A stretch of 64,000 nucleotides of DNA from Mycolicibacterium pulveris. GTDB taxonomy: Bacteria; Actinomycetota; Actinomycetes; Mycobacteriales; Mycobacteriaceae. The notes beneath the pieces are model-generated. The model made no database searches. It was not told the DNA's origin and was given only the letters and a program-made list of their open reading frames with translations. Below are positions 35,204 through 44,283 of this stretch, in pieces. The stretch spans positions 2,356,001 through 2,420,000 of the forward strand of contig NZ_AP022599.1 of NCBI RefSeq assembly GCF_010725725.1, read 5' to 3'. Made by a program: the position numbers and the translations under genes. The stretch's first letter is position 1; each line of letters begins with the position of its first letter.

Positions 35204-36054
35204 TCGGTTCGTGAGACAGAACCACGTGAGGCAACCGAAGAGGGGTAGGTCAGAGAACCCCCGATACGAGACGGAATTTGAGTACCTACACCGGATGAAG
35301 TTTGTAGGTTGCGCTGGTGCGGTGCCCCGATGGCACAGCGGTGCTGGTGCTGATCATCGAGGACGACGACGTACCACCGTTCCAGAGCCGCAGATGGCGG
35401 ATCGGTGATTCCCCACGCGGACGCAAGCCAGATCGATTGCACCATTTCGCGAATCTTCGCGATCTGCTGCGTGTTTCGCCGCCGCAGGCGGTTCATGTAG
35501 AAGATGTGCATGGTCATCTCGAGAAGCGTCGAGATGAGCGCAGGCACATCAGGGGAGACCGGACGGGCCAAGCCCTCATCCTGGTCTTTCAACACCTGCT
35601 TGGTCAGGACCTCGGCGAGTCGCAGAATCCATTCCTGCCAAAGATCGGCCAACTGCTCGTCGAGGGGGATGGCCTGTACCGACGCCATCAGCACACCCTC
35701 GTGATCGCGCCACAGGTCGAGCGCGATGCCGGCCGTCCTGGCGATGAACTCGGCCGGAGACTCGTCGGCGGCGCGCGCGAAGAAACGCGCGCGGTCCATG
35801 AACTCAGACCAGATCTCAGAGGTGACCACCGCCAGTGCCGTGTACTTCGACTCGAAGTAGAAGTAGAAGCCCGAGCGCAGCACACCGGCCGCCGACGCGA
35901 TCTCACTGACGCTGAGCTCGCTGATGGGACGCTTCGCCAGAAGCTCGGGTAGGCAGTCCAGGATGGCGCGGCGTTGGCGCTCACCCTTACTTGGCTGTCG
36001 GCGATCGCCAAGCAGAACAGCATCGCCATCCGCGCCGGGCTTCGGTTCCGGCAT
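35164..36054 (-). CDS. TetR-family regulator with run-on C-terminus
   Basis: 296 aa from ATG 36054; TetR proteins are usually ~200-220 aa. The N-terminal helix-turn-helix (ILDCLPELLAKRPISELSVS, EIASAAGVLRSGFYFYFESK) and helical ligand domain (EFIARTAGIALDLWRDHEGV, EMTMHIFYMNRLRRRNTQQI) are normal, and the fold probably ends near SIWLASAWG, about residue 215. The remaining ~80 residues are compositionally unlike it and are read through the transposon-end remnant into the antisense of the LuxR gene's tail. The native stop was probably lost when that end was acquired. It is divergent from arr. Confidence 0.82.
   Translation of the reverse strand: MPEPKPGADGDAVLLGDRRQPSKGERQRRAILDCLPELLAKRPISELSVSEIASAAGVLRSGFYFYFESKYTALAVVTSEIWSEFMDRARFFARAADESPAEFIARTAGIALDLWRDHEGVLMASVQAIPLDEQLADLWQEWILRLAEVLTKQVLKDQDEGLARPVSPDVPALISTLLEMTMHIFYMNRLRRRNTQQIAKIREMVQSIWLASAWGITDPPSAALERWYVVVLDDQHQHRCAIGAPHQRNLQTSSGVGTQIPSRIGGSLTYPSSVASRGSVSRTDHFLATLVCLAAA
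35210..35290. repeat. second, decayed Tn7-like right end
   Basis: CGTGAGAC (35210-35217), CGTGAGG (35225-35231), CGAGAC (35267-35272) and terminal TGAGTACCTACA (35279-35290). The last matches the right terminus of the 27361-30337 element at 11 of 12 bases. No 5-bp duplication partner was found: the flank CCGGA has no match at a left end. A facing TGTAGGTT lies at 35303-35310. Confidence 0.55.
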
Positions 36055-36136
36055 GACTCCGATCCTAGTCGGTCTGCCTGCCCAGGTAGCGGCACGACCG
36101 AGCCGAGGGCGAGGACAGCGGAGACCAGACACCCTT

Positions 36137-36164
36137 CCCCACCTCACTATATGGATAGGTGGGG
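36137..36164. promoter_or_regulatory. inverted repeat CCCCACCT-N12-AGGTGGGG
   Basis: Perfect 8-bp arms around an AT-rich 12-base centre (CACTATATGGAT), in the 179-base gap between the divergent TetR (36054) and arr (36234) starts. The TATATG centre could be part of a -10 element. It is a good candidate for the operator of the adjacent TetR. Confidence 0.55.
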
Positions 36165-36233
36165 GGCTTGCGGCAAGACCCCCTTGGCGCGGCACAATCT
36201 TGCGGCCAACCAACCCGAGGGATGGAGGTCCAC

Positions 36234-36662
36234 GTGTCGAGTCCGCCGACGCCCTTCGAAGTGCACGAGTCCGGCGCATACCTGCACGGCACCAATGCAG
36301 ACCTCTCCGTGGGCGATCTGCTCGTACCCGGCCGCTTCTCGAACTACGAGGAAGGCCGCGTGATGAACCACGTCTACGTGACGCAGACATTGGACGCGGC
36401 TGTGTGGGGAGCCGAGCTGGCCAAGGGCGACGGTCGAGGCCGCGTCTACATCGTCGAACCGCTGGGCGCTCTGGAAGACGATCCGAACGTGACGGACAAG
36501 AAGCTGCCGGGCAACCCGACCCGCTCGTACCGCACCCGCGAACCCGTGCGCGTCGTCGGTGAGATCACCGACTGGACCGGACATACCGACGAGCAGATTC
36601 AGGCGATGCGTGAAGGCCTTGAGGATCTAAAACGACGAGGGCTGGACGTCATCTACGACTGA
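36234..36662 (+). CDS. arr: rifamycin NAD ADP-ribosyltransferase Arr
   Basis: 142 aa. Inactivates rifampicin by ADP-ribosylation of the C23 hydroxyl. Long blocks recall M. smegmatis Arr: PPTPFEVHESGAYLHGT, RVMNHVYVTQTLDAAVWGAE, EDDPNVTDKKLPGNPTRSYR, TREPVRVVGEITDW and the IYD C-terminus. The start is GTG 36234 with GGAGGT five bases upstream; ATG 36222 is in frame but has no better site. It is a common intrinsic gene of rapid growers. The divergent TetR and the palindrome between them suggest local control; WhiB7 control, known for arr in some mycobacteria, was not assessed. Confidence 0.96.
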   Translation: MSSPPTPFEVHESGAYLHGTNADLSVGDLLVPGRFSNYEEGRVMNHVYVTQTLDAAVWGAELAKGDGRGRVYIVEPLGALEDDPNVTDKKLPGNPTRSYRTREPVRVVGEITDWTGHTDEQIQAMREGLEDLKRRGLDVIYD

Positions 36663-36708
36663 GCCCCACCAAAGTTGCCTGCGGCGAAATCCCTGCGGCG
36701 CGGTGCCC

Positions 36709-36987
36709 CTACCAACCGGCGGGTCCCCATGGTCCGTGGCCCATGCCCGGGCCGTGCCCGTGGCCCATGCCGGGGCCGTGATGCCCTTCGCCCATCCACG
36801 GCCCATCGGGGTGCATCTGGCCACACGCGGGGTTCCACGTGCTATCGGGCCACCAGCAGTGCGGCCCCCACGGTTGGGCGGTGCTCGCAGGGGCGTCGAC
36901 CCCGAACCCGCCAAGGGTGACCGCTGAAGCCAAAGCCACCGCCGCCAAACCAGCAAGCAGTGCGCGCCTGGTGAACATGCTCATCAC
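36709..36987 (-). CDS. small secreted His/Gly/Met/Pro-rich protein
   Basis: 92 aa. The N-terminus MMSMFTRRALLAGLAAVALA has paired arginines before a hydrophobic stretch, then ASA/AxA-like sites, so export by Tat or Sec is likely. The mature part has two cysteines (HCWW ... ACGQMH) and a low-complexity tail with repeats of GPGMGHGHG. Clustered His and Met suggest metal binding, copper or nickel for example, but that is inference. No family is recognised. It converges with arr and lies upstream of mmpL on the same strand. Confidence 0.7.
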   Translation of the reverse strand: MMSMFTRRALLAGLAAVALASAVTLGGFGVDAPASTAQPWGPHCWWPDSTWNPACGQMHPDGPWMGEGHHGPGMGHGHGPGMGHGPWGPAGW

Positions 36988-37084
36988 CCTTTACGTATCC
37001 AGTCAGCTCCAGAGCTGTGATTGCACTCTCGCATCGAATGGCACCGTCCCACTAGGGTCTTTCGGCCTCACCTGCCTTAGCGGA

Positions 37085-39940
37085 TTAGGCGACTTCGCGC
37101 GCCGCCCGAGGACTGCCGGGGGTCGGCCACGGGGAGGGCGTTGGCCGCGCTCGTACTCGATGCGGCCACCAGAACCAGCGCCCGAGCAGTGTCGCGATGG
37201 ACGGGGTCATGAAGGCGCGCACGACCAACGTGTCGAAAAGCAACCCGAGGCCGATGGTTGTTCCGATCTGGCCCAGCACGCGCAAGTCGCTGAACACAAA
37301 GGAAGACATGGTGGCGGCGAACACCAACCCTGCGGCGGTTACCACCGAACCTGAACCGCCCATCGCGCGAATCATGCCGGTGTTCAACCCGGCACCAATT
37401 TCTTCTTTGAGCCGCGAGATCAGCAACAGGTTGTAATCGGAGCCCACGCCCAGGAGTACGACGACGGCGATCGCAAGCACGATCCAGTACAACTGGATGC
37501 CGAAGATATGTTGCCAGACAAGAACTGACAGGCCGAAGGAGGCGCCAAGGGAAAGCGCTACGGTGCCGACGGTGACCAGTGCGGCGACCAGACTCCGGAT
37601 GATGAACAGCATGACCAGCAAGACCAGGGTGAGGGCGGCTATTGCGGCGATCATCAAGTCGTATTTGGCGCCCTCCTGGATGTCCCGGTACGTCGAAGCG
37701 GTGCCGGCCAGATAAATCTGCGACCCCTGTAACGGGGTGCCCTTCAGAGCGTCGATCGCTGCCTGTCTGATCGGATCGATATTCGAAATGCCTTCAGGCG
37801 TGGCGGGATCACGGGTGTGGGTGATGATCATCCGGGCTGCTTTGCCGTCCGCGGACAGAAACATCTTCAGTCCACGCTGGAAGTCGCGGTTGTCGAAAGC
37901 CTCCGGCGGCAGGTAGAAGAAGTCGTCGATCTTGGCTGTGTCGAACGCCCGGCCCATGGCAGTGGGGTTCTCGGTCATTGCCGCAAGTTGGTCGTAGATT
38001 CCGGACAGGGTGGAGTAATTCGACAGCGCCAGCCCGTAGTTCGCTTCCTGGCCGGCGATCTGGTCGGGAATCAATGCCACCAGCTCCGGCTGGATCGCGG
38101 CCAGTCGATCCAAAGTATGACGGACGCTCTCCAACTGTCCGCTGAGTTTGTCGATGCTGTCGAGTGAATCAAACACGGACCTGAACGCAGAGCAGGCCGG
38201 AATGTCGTAGCAGTGTTCTTCCCAGTAGAAGTAGTTGCGGATCGGCCTCAAGAAGTCGTCGACGTTTGCGATGTTGTCGCGCAGCTCATTCAACGTGGCG
38301 ATCGTCTCCTGAAAACTCTCTGCTTGGTCGCGGGTTGTCGCCGCGAGCTCTTGCTGCAACTCGTACTGGCGTTTCAACCTCTCGATTGACTTCGCAAGCT
38401 CGTCGGCTTGCGTCAGCATGTCGGCCGCGCGGTCTTGCTGGTACTTCAGGTTCATTACCTGACCGGTGTTCTGCATGCTGATTTGAAAAGGTATCGACGC
38501 GTGGTCGATCGGTGCTCCGAGCGGCCGAGTGATGGACTGCACCCCAGCGATGCCCGGCAGATGAAAGATGCTCCGGGCGACCCGATCCAAGATGAGCATG
38601 TCCGCTGGATTGCGCATGTCATGGTCGGCTTCGAGCATCAGGAGATCGGGATTCAACCGAGCGGGCGAGAAGTGACGCTCTGCGGCGGCGTGGCCGATAT
38701 TGGCCGGCGCACTGGCTGGAATGTAGTGCCGCACATCGTAGCTCGTTTCGTAACCGGGAAGGGCAAGCAGACCGACGAGGGCCAGCGCGAGGGCGACTGT
38801 CAGGATGGGGCCCGGCCAGCGCACGATCGCGGTACCGATCCGCCGCCATCCGCGAACGCGCATCATCCGCTTGGGTTCGAAACGACCGACACAACTGCCC
38901 ACGGTGACCACCGCGGGTATCAGGGTGAGAGCTGCGGCCAACGCAACGAGAATGCCGATCGCGACCGGTGCTCCGAGGCTGTGAAAATACGGCAATCGGG
39001 TGAAGCTGAGGCAGTACACGGCACCGGCGATGGTCAAGCCGGAGCCCAGGACAACGTGCGCGGTCCGGTGAAACATGGTGTAGTAGGCGGTGTCCCGGTC
39101 CTGGCCGGCCAGGCGGGCTTCCTGATAACGGCCGACGAAAAAGATGGCGTAGTCGGTACCGGCTGCGATGATCAGCAACGTGAGCAGGTTCGTCGCGTAG
39201 ATCGACAGGCCGATGACTCCCGAGTCGGCCAGCAGCGCGATGATTCCGCGGGCGGCAGCGGCCTGAACAAGGACAATGAAAAGCACCAAAAGCACGGTGG
39301 TGACCGAGCGGTAGACGAAAAACAGCATCACGGCGATCACGAGAAGCGTGATCAGCGTGACGTGTAGGGCACCTTTGCTGCCCACTCCGAACTGATCGGC
39401 CAGCAGGGGCGCTGGACCTGTCACATAGGCCGTGACCCCGTCGGGGGCGGGGGTATGAGCCACGATGTCGCGGACCGCAGCCACCGACTCGTTCGCCAAT
39501 GCTTCGCCTTGGCTACCGGCAAGGTACACCTGAACGAACGCGGCCTTGCCGTCGGCGCTTTGCACCCCCGCAGCGGTGAGCGGATCCCCCCAGAAGTCCT
39601 GGATGTGCTCGACGTGTGTGGTGTCCTTCCACAGTTTCTCGATCAACAAGTCGTAGAAGTGGTGGGCGTCGTCGCCGAGGGGCTCATCGCCCTCCAAGAC
39701 GATCATGGCCGCACTGTCGGACTCGAACTCGTCGAACACCCGGCCGATGCGCTTCATCGCCTGCAGCGACGGTGCATCTGCTGGACTCAATGCCACATTC
39801 CGTTCTTCGGCAACCGCTTCCAACCGTGGAACGGCGATGTTGGTTGTGGCGGCGATGGTCACCCAGAAGAGAAGGATCGGCACCGACAGTCGCCGGATCA
39901 TTCTCGATGACGTTGTCCGAGAGCGCATTCCGCTGCTCAC
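37085..39940 (-). CDS. MmpL-family RND lipid transporter
   Basis: 951 aa. MmpL proteins export lipids or siderophores across the mycobacterial inner membrane using proton motive force. The layout is the usual duplicated RND fold: one membrane helix, periplasmic domain 1 ([20 protein letters not shown]), five helices with [18 protein letters not shown], large periplasmic domain 2 with a coiled-coil insertion (~residues 480-640), and a last block with [17 protein letters not shown]. The DY pairs in both membrane blocks are the proton-relay residues. The start is GTG 39940, overlapping the mmpS stop as GTGA, so the pair is translationally coupled. The substrate is unknown. Confidence 0.95.
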   Translation of the reverse strand: MSSGMRSRTTSSRMIRRLSVPILLFWVTIAATTNIAVPRLEAVAEERNVALSPADAPSLQAMKRIGRVFDEFESDSAAMIVLEGDEPLGDDAHHFYDLLIEKLWKDTTHVEHIQDFWGDPLTAAGVQSADGKAAFVQVYLAGSQGEALANESVAAVRDIVAHTPAPDGVTAYVTGPAPLLADQFGVGSKGALHVTLITLLVIAVMLFFVYRSVTTVLLVLFIVLVQAAAARGIIALLADSGVIGLSIYATNLLTLLIIAAGTDYAIFFVGRYQEARLAGQDRDTAYYTMFHRTAHVVLGSGLTIAGAVYCLSFTRLPYFHSLGAPVAIGILVALAAALTLIPAVVTVGSCVGRFEPKRMMRVRGWRRIGTAIVRWPGPILTVALALALVGLLALPGYETSYDVRHYIPASAPANIGHAAAERHFSPARLNPDLLMLEADHDMRNPADMLILDRVARSIFHLPGIAGVQSITRPLGAPIDHASIPFQISMQNTGQVMNLKYQQDRAADMLTQADELAKSIERLKRQYELQQELAATTRDQAESFQETIATLNELRDNIANVDDFLRPIRNYFYWEEHCYDIPACSAFRSVFDSLDSIDKLSGQLESVRHTLDRLAAIQPELVALIPDQIAGQEANYGLALSNYSTLSGIYDQLAAMTENPTAMGRAFDTAKIDDFFYLPPEAFDNRDFQRGLKMFLSADGKAARMIITHTRDPATPEGISNIDPIRQAAIDALKGTPLQGSQIYLAGTASTYRDIQEGAKYDLMIAAIAALTLVLLVMLFIIRSLVAALVTVGTVALSLGASFGLSVLVWQHIFGIQLYWIVLAIAVVVLLGVGSDYNLLLISRLKEEIGAGLNTGMIRAMGGSGSVVTAAGLVFAATMSSFVFSDLRVLGQIGTTIGLGLLFDTLVVRAFMTPSIATLLGRWFWWPHRVRARPTPSPWPTPGSPRAAREVA

Positions 39941-40476
39941 GAGGATTTGTCCAAGCAGAAGGTGTAAGCGGCCACTCTGTTGACCACTCTTTCGTCGGTG
40001 ACGACACCGTTGACGTTGATGCGGCAACCGATGAATGCGTTGTCGCCCTGGGCCACCACGTTGGCGATGACCGCGGGCTGCGTCGTCCTGATCGTGTACG
40101 ACCACGGCAGGGTTGCGTCGACGACTTGGTGGGGCGCGGCGTTGACGTCCAGGTAGTTGATCGTCGCCACGGCTCCGGGTGTGCCGAAAACCTCGAGGAC
40201 CACTTCCTTCGGGTTGAAAGGGGTGATCTCGCTGGAAATGTCGCTGTCGATCGATTCGTCGTGGTGCGAGCCGAACATCCCGTGCAATCGATACACGCTG
40301 AACCCGGCAACCGCTACGACGATCACGGCGACCAGCAGCAGCCATCCGCGCATGATCAGCCCGCGGACCGAAACCTGCGTCACCCGTGTGACTTTCGACA
40401 GTCGACGGCCGGCCGGGGCGGCGTCATGGTGCTGGGCACGACGGCTGGATCCTTTCGCGTGAGAGAACTCCAACAC
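39937..40476 (-). CDS. MmpS-family accessory protein
   Basis: 179 aa from a GTG; a later start near [20 protein letters not shown] (about 138 aa) would match typical MmpS length. One membrane helix is followed by a periplasmic beta-sandwich: [52 protein letters not shown] and AYTFCLDKS, with two conserved cysteines. MmpS works with its partner MmpL, encoded just downstream with overlapping codons. It is divergent from a TetR gene only 33 bases away. Confidence 0.9.
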   Translation of the reverse strand: MLEFSHAKGSSRRAQHHDAAPAGRRLSKVTRVTQVSVRGLIMRGWLLLVAVIVVAVAGFSVYRLHGMFGSHHDESIDSDISSEITPFNPKEVVLEVFGTPGAVATINYLDVNAAPHQVVDATLPWSYTIRTTQPAVIANVVAQGDNAFIGCRINVNGVVTDERVVNRVAAYTFCLDKSS

Positions 40477-40509
40477 CGTGACCCGGGCAAACGTAAAATA
40501 TCAACTGTG

Positions 40510-41118
40510 ATGAATTATTCGGCCCGGCGGCGCGGGCGCAGGGTGGGAAAGCCCGATACCCGGACGAAGATCCTCGACGTCGCTCGACGACGCTTTCTCG
40601 ACGGCGGGTATCAGGCCGTGACCCTGCGATCCGTCGCCGCCGATGCGGGCGTCGACATCGCTCTCATCAGCTATTACTTCGGCGCCAAGCGGGGCTTGAT
40701 CAGTGAAGCCCTCGCCCTGGCCGCCAACCCCGCCGATGTCATCGAGGGCGCCGCCGCCGAGGCCGACCCCGCCACATTTCCGCAGCGTGTCTTGTCAGGG
40801 CTGCTTGCGCTGTGGGAGGAGCCGGAAAGTGGCGCACCGCTTCGCGCGCTGATTTCCGGTGCCGCCCACGATGAGGCCCTGGCAAGCCTGGTGAAGGAGA
40901 TGGTGGATCGAGAGATCGTCGACAAGCTTGCCACCAGGATCGGCGGAGCAGACGCCCGCAAGCGTGCCGGCATGTTCTGCGCACAGATCGTGGGCCTGAT
41001 CGTGTCGCGCTACATACTGAAGCTCGAACCGGCCTGTTCGATGACCCATGATGAAATAGTCCGGCAGTACGCACCTCCGCTGCACCTCTCATTGCGTCCG
41101 CGCGCCGGTGCGCGTTGA
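40510..41118 (+). CDS. TetR-family regulator of mmpS-mmpL (inferred)
   Basis: 202 aa. Helix-turn-helix ILDVARRRFLDGGYQAVTLR then SVAADAGVDIALISYYFGAK, and a helical C-terminal domain. ATG 40510 is preceded directly by an in-frame GTG (40507). The gap to the mmpS start is about 33 bases and relatively AT-rich (AAAATATCAACTG), so promoters and operator must overlap. TetR genes divergent from mmpS-mmpL commonly repress them, as with Rv0678-like and other mycobacterial pairs; that role is inferred from position. Confidence 0.9.
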   Translation: MNYSARRRGRRVGKPDTRTKILDVARRRFLDGGYQAVTLRSVAADAGVDIALISYYFGAKRGLISEALALAANPADVIEGAAAEADPATFPQRVLSGLLALWEEPESGAPLRALISGAAHDEALASLVKEMVDREIVDKLATRIGGADARKRAGMFCAQIVGLIVSRYILKLEPACSMTHDEIVRQYAPPLHLSLRPRAGAR

Positions 41119-41265
41119 GCGTTGCCATCCGGGAACGCGCGCCGATCCGAGAGGGAGGAGTGGACAGGGAGGAGTGGACATCATCAAGACCACTTCGTAA
41201 CCTGTCCGGGGTCGTAGAAGCTGGACCGGAGTCGGTCCTTGCAGCGAAGGATCGTGGCAATCCAG

Positions 41266-42369
41266 ATGGTCGGGGCGCGGCGTGCACTGCGGCGAGCGGT
41301 GTTCGGTTTGGCGACGGCTGTCCTAGTGCTCGCGGTGTCGATGACCCACGTCGCCGCCGACCCGGCGGCTGACGCACTATCCAAGCTCAACGAGTTGTCG
41401 CGCCAGGCGATCGAGGCGCGCGAGGCGGTCACGGCCGCACAACGCGACCTCGACGAACGCGTCGCTGCCCAAGAAGCGGCCGAAGACCGCCACCGCGCCG
41501 ACCTCGAGGCCCTTGCCGCCGCGAACGCCCAGCTCGCCCCCTATCAGGAGGCGGTCGACCGGCTTGCGGCGATGAACTACATGGGTGGCCGCGACGGTGC
41601 GATGGCCACGGTGTTGACCGCGGCCTCGCCGCAACAACTGATCGACCGGCTGTCGGTGCAGCGGGTGGTGGCCGCCACGACGGCCGAGCAGATGAAGAAC
41701 TTCAGGGCAGCATCCGAGCGCGCGGCCGCCGCCGCCCAGGCCTCGGAGAAGTCCGCCGCCGACGCCCGCGCCGCGACCGAGAAGGCTGCCGCGGTGCGCG
41801 CGGACGTGCAGGCCAAATGGAAGGAACTGCTGCGCCAGATCGCCGCCGCCGAGGCGCAGTACGCGGCGTTGACACCCCAACAGCAGGCGGCGGTCGACAA
41901 CGCCGCCCCGCCGCCCCCGAGTGCGCCGCCACCAGCAGACCCCGCGATCGTCGCGATGCCCGGCCCGCCGGCCGCCGACCCGGTCCCCTCGCTGGTCGCC
42001 GCCCAGATCGACATCCCCGAGGCGCTGCCCGTCGGCGTCGCGAACGAGGCCGGTCTGCAGCGAAACTCCGTCCTGGTCGCCCGGGCCGTCAGCGCCCGCT
42101 TCCCCCAGGTCTCGACCATCGACGGGGTCCGACCGGACTCGAAGCCGTGGCATCCACGCGGCCTGGCGATCGACATCATGATCCCGAACCACAACAGTCC
42201 CGAGGGCATCGCGCTGGGCAACGAGATCCTCGCGTTCGCGATGGCCAATGCCGGCCGGTTCGGGTTGCAGGATGTGATCTGGCGCGGCACCTACTACACG
42301 CCGGCCGGTCCGCAAGCGTCGGGTTACGGCCATTTCGACCACGTGCACATCACCACGTTGCCGCGCTGA
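41266..42369 (+). CDS. secreted coiled-coil protein with M15/ARB-07466-like C-terminal domain
   Basis: 367 aa from ATG 41266 (earlier GTG/TTG codons are in frame). Signal peptide (RRALRRAVFGLATAVLVLAV, cleavage near HVAA-DP). Residues ~35-190 are a long Ala/Glu-rich coiled coil (LSKLNELSRQAIEAREAVTA, then AASERAAAAAQASEKSAADA). A proline-rich hinge leads to a compact C-terminal domain with SKPWHPRGLAIDIMIPN and YGHFDHVHITT. The H...D and HxH arrangement is that of metal-dependent M15-type LD/D-Ala peptidases and their relatives. Together with the coiled coil this points to a peptidoglycan-acting or cell-wall-associated protein; activity is not proven. Confidence 0.85.
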   Translation: MVGARRALRRAVFGLATAVLVLAVSMTHVAADPAADALSKLNELSRQAIEAREAVTAAQRDLDERVAAQEAAEDRHRADLEALAAANAQLAPYQEAVDRLAAMNYMGGRDGAMATVLTAASPQQLIDRLSVQRVVAATTAEQMKNFRAASERAAAAAQASEKSAADARAATEKAAAVRADVQAKWKELLRQIAAAEAQYAALTPQQQAAVDNAAPPPPSAPPPADPAIVAMPGPPAADPVPSLVAAQIDIPEALPVGVANEAGLQRNSVLVARAVSARFPQVSTIDGVRPDSKPWHPRGLAIDIMIPNHNSPEGIALGNEILAFAMANAGRFGLQDVIWRGTYYTPAGPQASGYGHFDHVHITTLPR

Positions 42370-42378
42370 TCCCGCCCG

Positions 42379-43146
42379 TCAGGGATGAAAGTTCCACTGG
42401 CCGCAATCCTGGGCCAGCACATCGTTGACGTCGACGCGGATGCCGCCGACCACCGGTCCCGGATTCGACGCCGTGTCGATGATGCGCTGGTAGAGCACCG
42501 CGTGCGGAAAGATCTGCCCGTTCGACCAGGACCGGGTCTGCCAGGCCCAGACCCGGCCCGGCGTTTGTGATCTGCCGATGACGCCGTCGGCGGTGGCCCA
42601 CTGACATGGCCGGATGCCGGCGTAGATGCCGGTGCGCATCACCCCGATGACGGAGTTGATGCCGCGAAACCACGGCAGTGCCAGGTCATTCCAGGTTTGG
42701 CGGTCGATGTCGTCGTCGACGCTGAAATAGATCGGGGCGGTGCGGCCACCACCGGCGGCGGTGTGCAGGTGCCAAGCGGCTTTCGCGTCGGCGACGCCGC
42801 CGGGATATCCGCGGGTGAAGTCCGACGGGGCCGTCCCGCCCGGCTTGCCGTACTGGTAGTTGCTGACGATCACCAGACCGGCCGCGGTCAGCGACTTGGC
42901 GTAGGGCAACGTGATCGGCTTGGCGCCGAACGACGAGCCGGGCCGTGACGTCGAGACGTAGTTGATCACCCCGGCGTGACCCGCGGCCCGGATGGCCTCC
43001 GCCGGAATCTGGCGCATCGCGAAGTCGATCAGTGTCGGAGAGGCGGCCGCCGCCGCAGGCGCCTGCTTCCCCGCTGCGGCACCCAGGGCAGCCGAAGCCG
43101 ACACCGCGGCGGCGCAGCGCAGCACGTCACGCCGGGATACGGGCAC
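42379..43146 (-). CDS. DUF1906 Tat-exported protein (Rv2525c-like)
   Basis: 255 aa. Twin-arginine leader PVSRRDVLRCAAAVSASAAL. The body is a DUF1906 glycoside-hydrolase-like TIM barrel: TLIDFAMRQIPAEAIRAAGH, GVINYVSTSRPG, VSNYQYGKPGG, PIYFSVDDDIDRQ, GIYAGIRPCQWA and WAWQTRSWSNGQ. Rv2525c of M. tuberculosis is the named relative; it is Tat-exported and affects the cell wall and beta-lactam susceptibility. It converges with the preceding secreted M15-like gene, stops 9 bases apart. Confidence 0.9.
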   Translation of the reverse strand: MPVSRRDVLRCAAAVSASAALGAAAGKQAPAAAAASPTLIDFAMRQIPAEAIRAAGHAGVINYVSTSRPGSSFGAKPITLPYAKSLTAAGLVIVSNYQYGKPGGTAPSDFTRGYPGGVADAKAAWHLHTAAGGGRTAPIYFSVDDDIDRQTWNDLALPWFRGINSVIGVMRTGIYAGIRPCQWATADGVIGRSQTPGRVWAWQTRSWSNGQIFPHAVLYQRIIDTASNPGPVVGGIRVDVNDVLAQDCGQWNFHP

Positions 43147-43274
43147 CGCGCGAAGTTACCAAAGTGACTGTCGTGACGGGCGTGTCGACGCGCGGACGAC
43201 GCCGTTTGTATTAGATTCGTTGCATATATCGCGCGGGTGGCTAACGCCGTCGTCGCCAGCGCCGATGACAGGGC

Positions 43275-43712
43275 ATGACCTCGCTCCGTGTTGCCGGGGC
43301 CCTCGCGGTCGCCTTGACGGCGCCCTGGGCGTCGGTGGCGACCGCCCGGGCCGACGCGTTCGCGCAGTTCGGCGCGGTTTCGGTGATGGCATCGCCGTCG
43401 TGCGCGGGAACCGTCAGCGCCGACGCCCAGGTGACACCGGTGCAGGTCGACGACCGAGTGGAGAACGGCGTCCGCGTCGCGATCCACTACGACGCCGGCG
43501 TCTACGACGGTTCGTGTGCACTCACGGTGACCGCCTCATGGGCGAACCTCGACACCGGCGCATCGGGACGCGACGACGTCACCGCGGTCTCGATCATCGA
43601 CGGCCACTACGGGTTCATCGGCTACGCCAACACCACATTCACCACCGGGACCGGGACGGTCGTCGTCACGCTCAGTACCCACCCCGGTGCGCAGATGCGG
43701 ATGACCATCTGA
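43275..43712 (+). CDS. secreted hypothetical protein
   Basis: 145 aa. Signal peptide TSLRVAGALAVALTAPWASV with likely cleavage at ARADA. The mature part is rich in beta-forming and Thr/Ser/Val residues with two cysteines (SPSCAG, DGSCAL), possibly a disulphide-bonded beta-sandwich. It is divergent from the DUF1906 gene. The gap contains GCATATATCG, the most AT-rich point and a plausible promoter. No family is recognised. Confidence 0.72.
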   Translation: MTSLRVAGALAVALTAPWASVATARADAFAQFGAVSVMASPSCAGTVSADAQVTPVQVDDRVENGVRVAIHYDAGVYDGSCALTVTASWANLDTGASGRDDVTAVSIIDGHYGFIGYANTTFTTGTGTVVVTLSTHPGAQMRMTI

Positions 43713-43764
43713 GCTTGTCGGTGGCCGCGCGCATGCTGATCGCACCACGACAAAAGGACGCACC

Positions 43765-44229
43765 ATGTGCTGGCGATGCGACAACCCCCACAGCCCCATC
43801 GAGGACTATCTGGACGAGCTCAGGGCCATCATCAGAGACCACGGCTGGGCGGTCCAGTGTGTCGAAGACGAGAAACGGCCTTTCGCGTACACGGTCGGCC
43901 TGCACGGCCCGGGTGCGCCGGAACTGTTGATCAGCGGCGTGTCACCTCAAGGCGCGAGCCACGTGTTGAACTCCGTGGCGCGCGGGATGATTGGTGAGGG
44001 CACCATAGTGGCCCCGGCGATGCGGATCGACTGCCGGGACGGTCCTCTCATCGAAGTCGTCGAGGTCGAGCACCCCGATGTGCACCTGAAGTTCGCGATC
44101 AGACTGTTCGGCCCGCGGGTTCGCGCCCTGCAACTGGTGTGGGCCGATGAGCGCGGGCGCTGGCCGTGGGACCCCAGTTGGCGGCACGGTCGTCGCCGCC
44201 AACCGGTTCTCGGGCTTCGAGGCCGATGA
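43765..44229 (+). CDS. DUF4262 protein
   Basis: 154 aa. Begins MCWRCDNPHSPIEDYLDELR and continues with FAYTVGLHGPGAPELLISGV, the signature of DUF4262. The N-terminal CxxC plus nearby His (CWRCDNPH) may bind metal. The C-terminal ~20 residues are basic and may be frame read-out of variable sequence. Proteins of this family are common and uncharacterised in mycobacteria. It follows the secreted hypothetical by 52 bases. Confidence 0.8.
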   Translation: MCWRCDNPHSPIEDYLDELRAIIRDHGWAVQCVEDEKRPFAYTVGLHGPGAPELLISGVSPQGASHVLNSVARGMIGEGTIVAPAMRIDCRDGPLIEVVEVEHPDVHLKFAIRLFGPRVRALQLVWADERGRWPWDPSWRHGRRRQPVLGLRGR

Positions 44230-44283
44230 TTTCGCTCTTGCCTAGAGTGATGAGCTCGAACTGCAGAGGGTGAAGGAGGCAGC

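Noticed and set aside
30360..35290. A complete second transposon carrying P450 and LuxR with defined ends
   Set aside because: The left-end resemblance is 10 of 13 bases and the flanking five bases do not match, so boundaries are not annotated; it is offered only as a finding.
35284..35310. ACCTACA ... TGTAGGT inverted pair as a LuxR terminator or as two facing transposon ends
   Set aside because: A 7-bp arm with a 12-base loop is weak for a terminator, and the TGTAGGTT side lacks the internal CTCACG repeats expected of a left end. Only the ACCTACA side is kept as an end remnant.
37085..41118. Long plus-strand frames over mmpL and many other antisense frames in GC-rich genes
   Set aside because: They are codon-position shadows of well-identified genes, with Arg/Pro/Ala/Gly-rich translations and no motifs.
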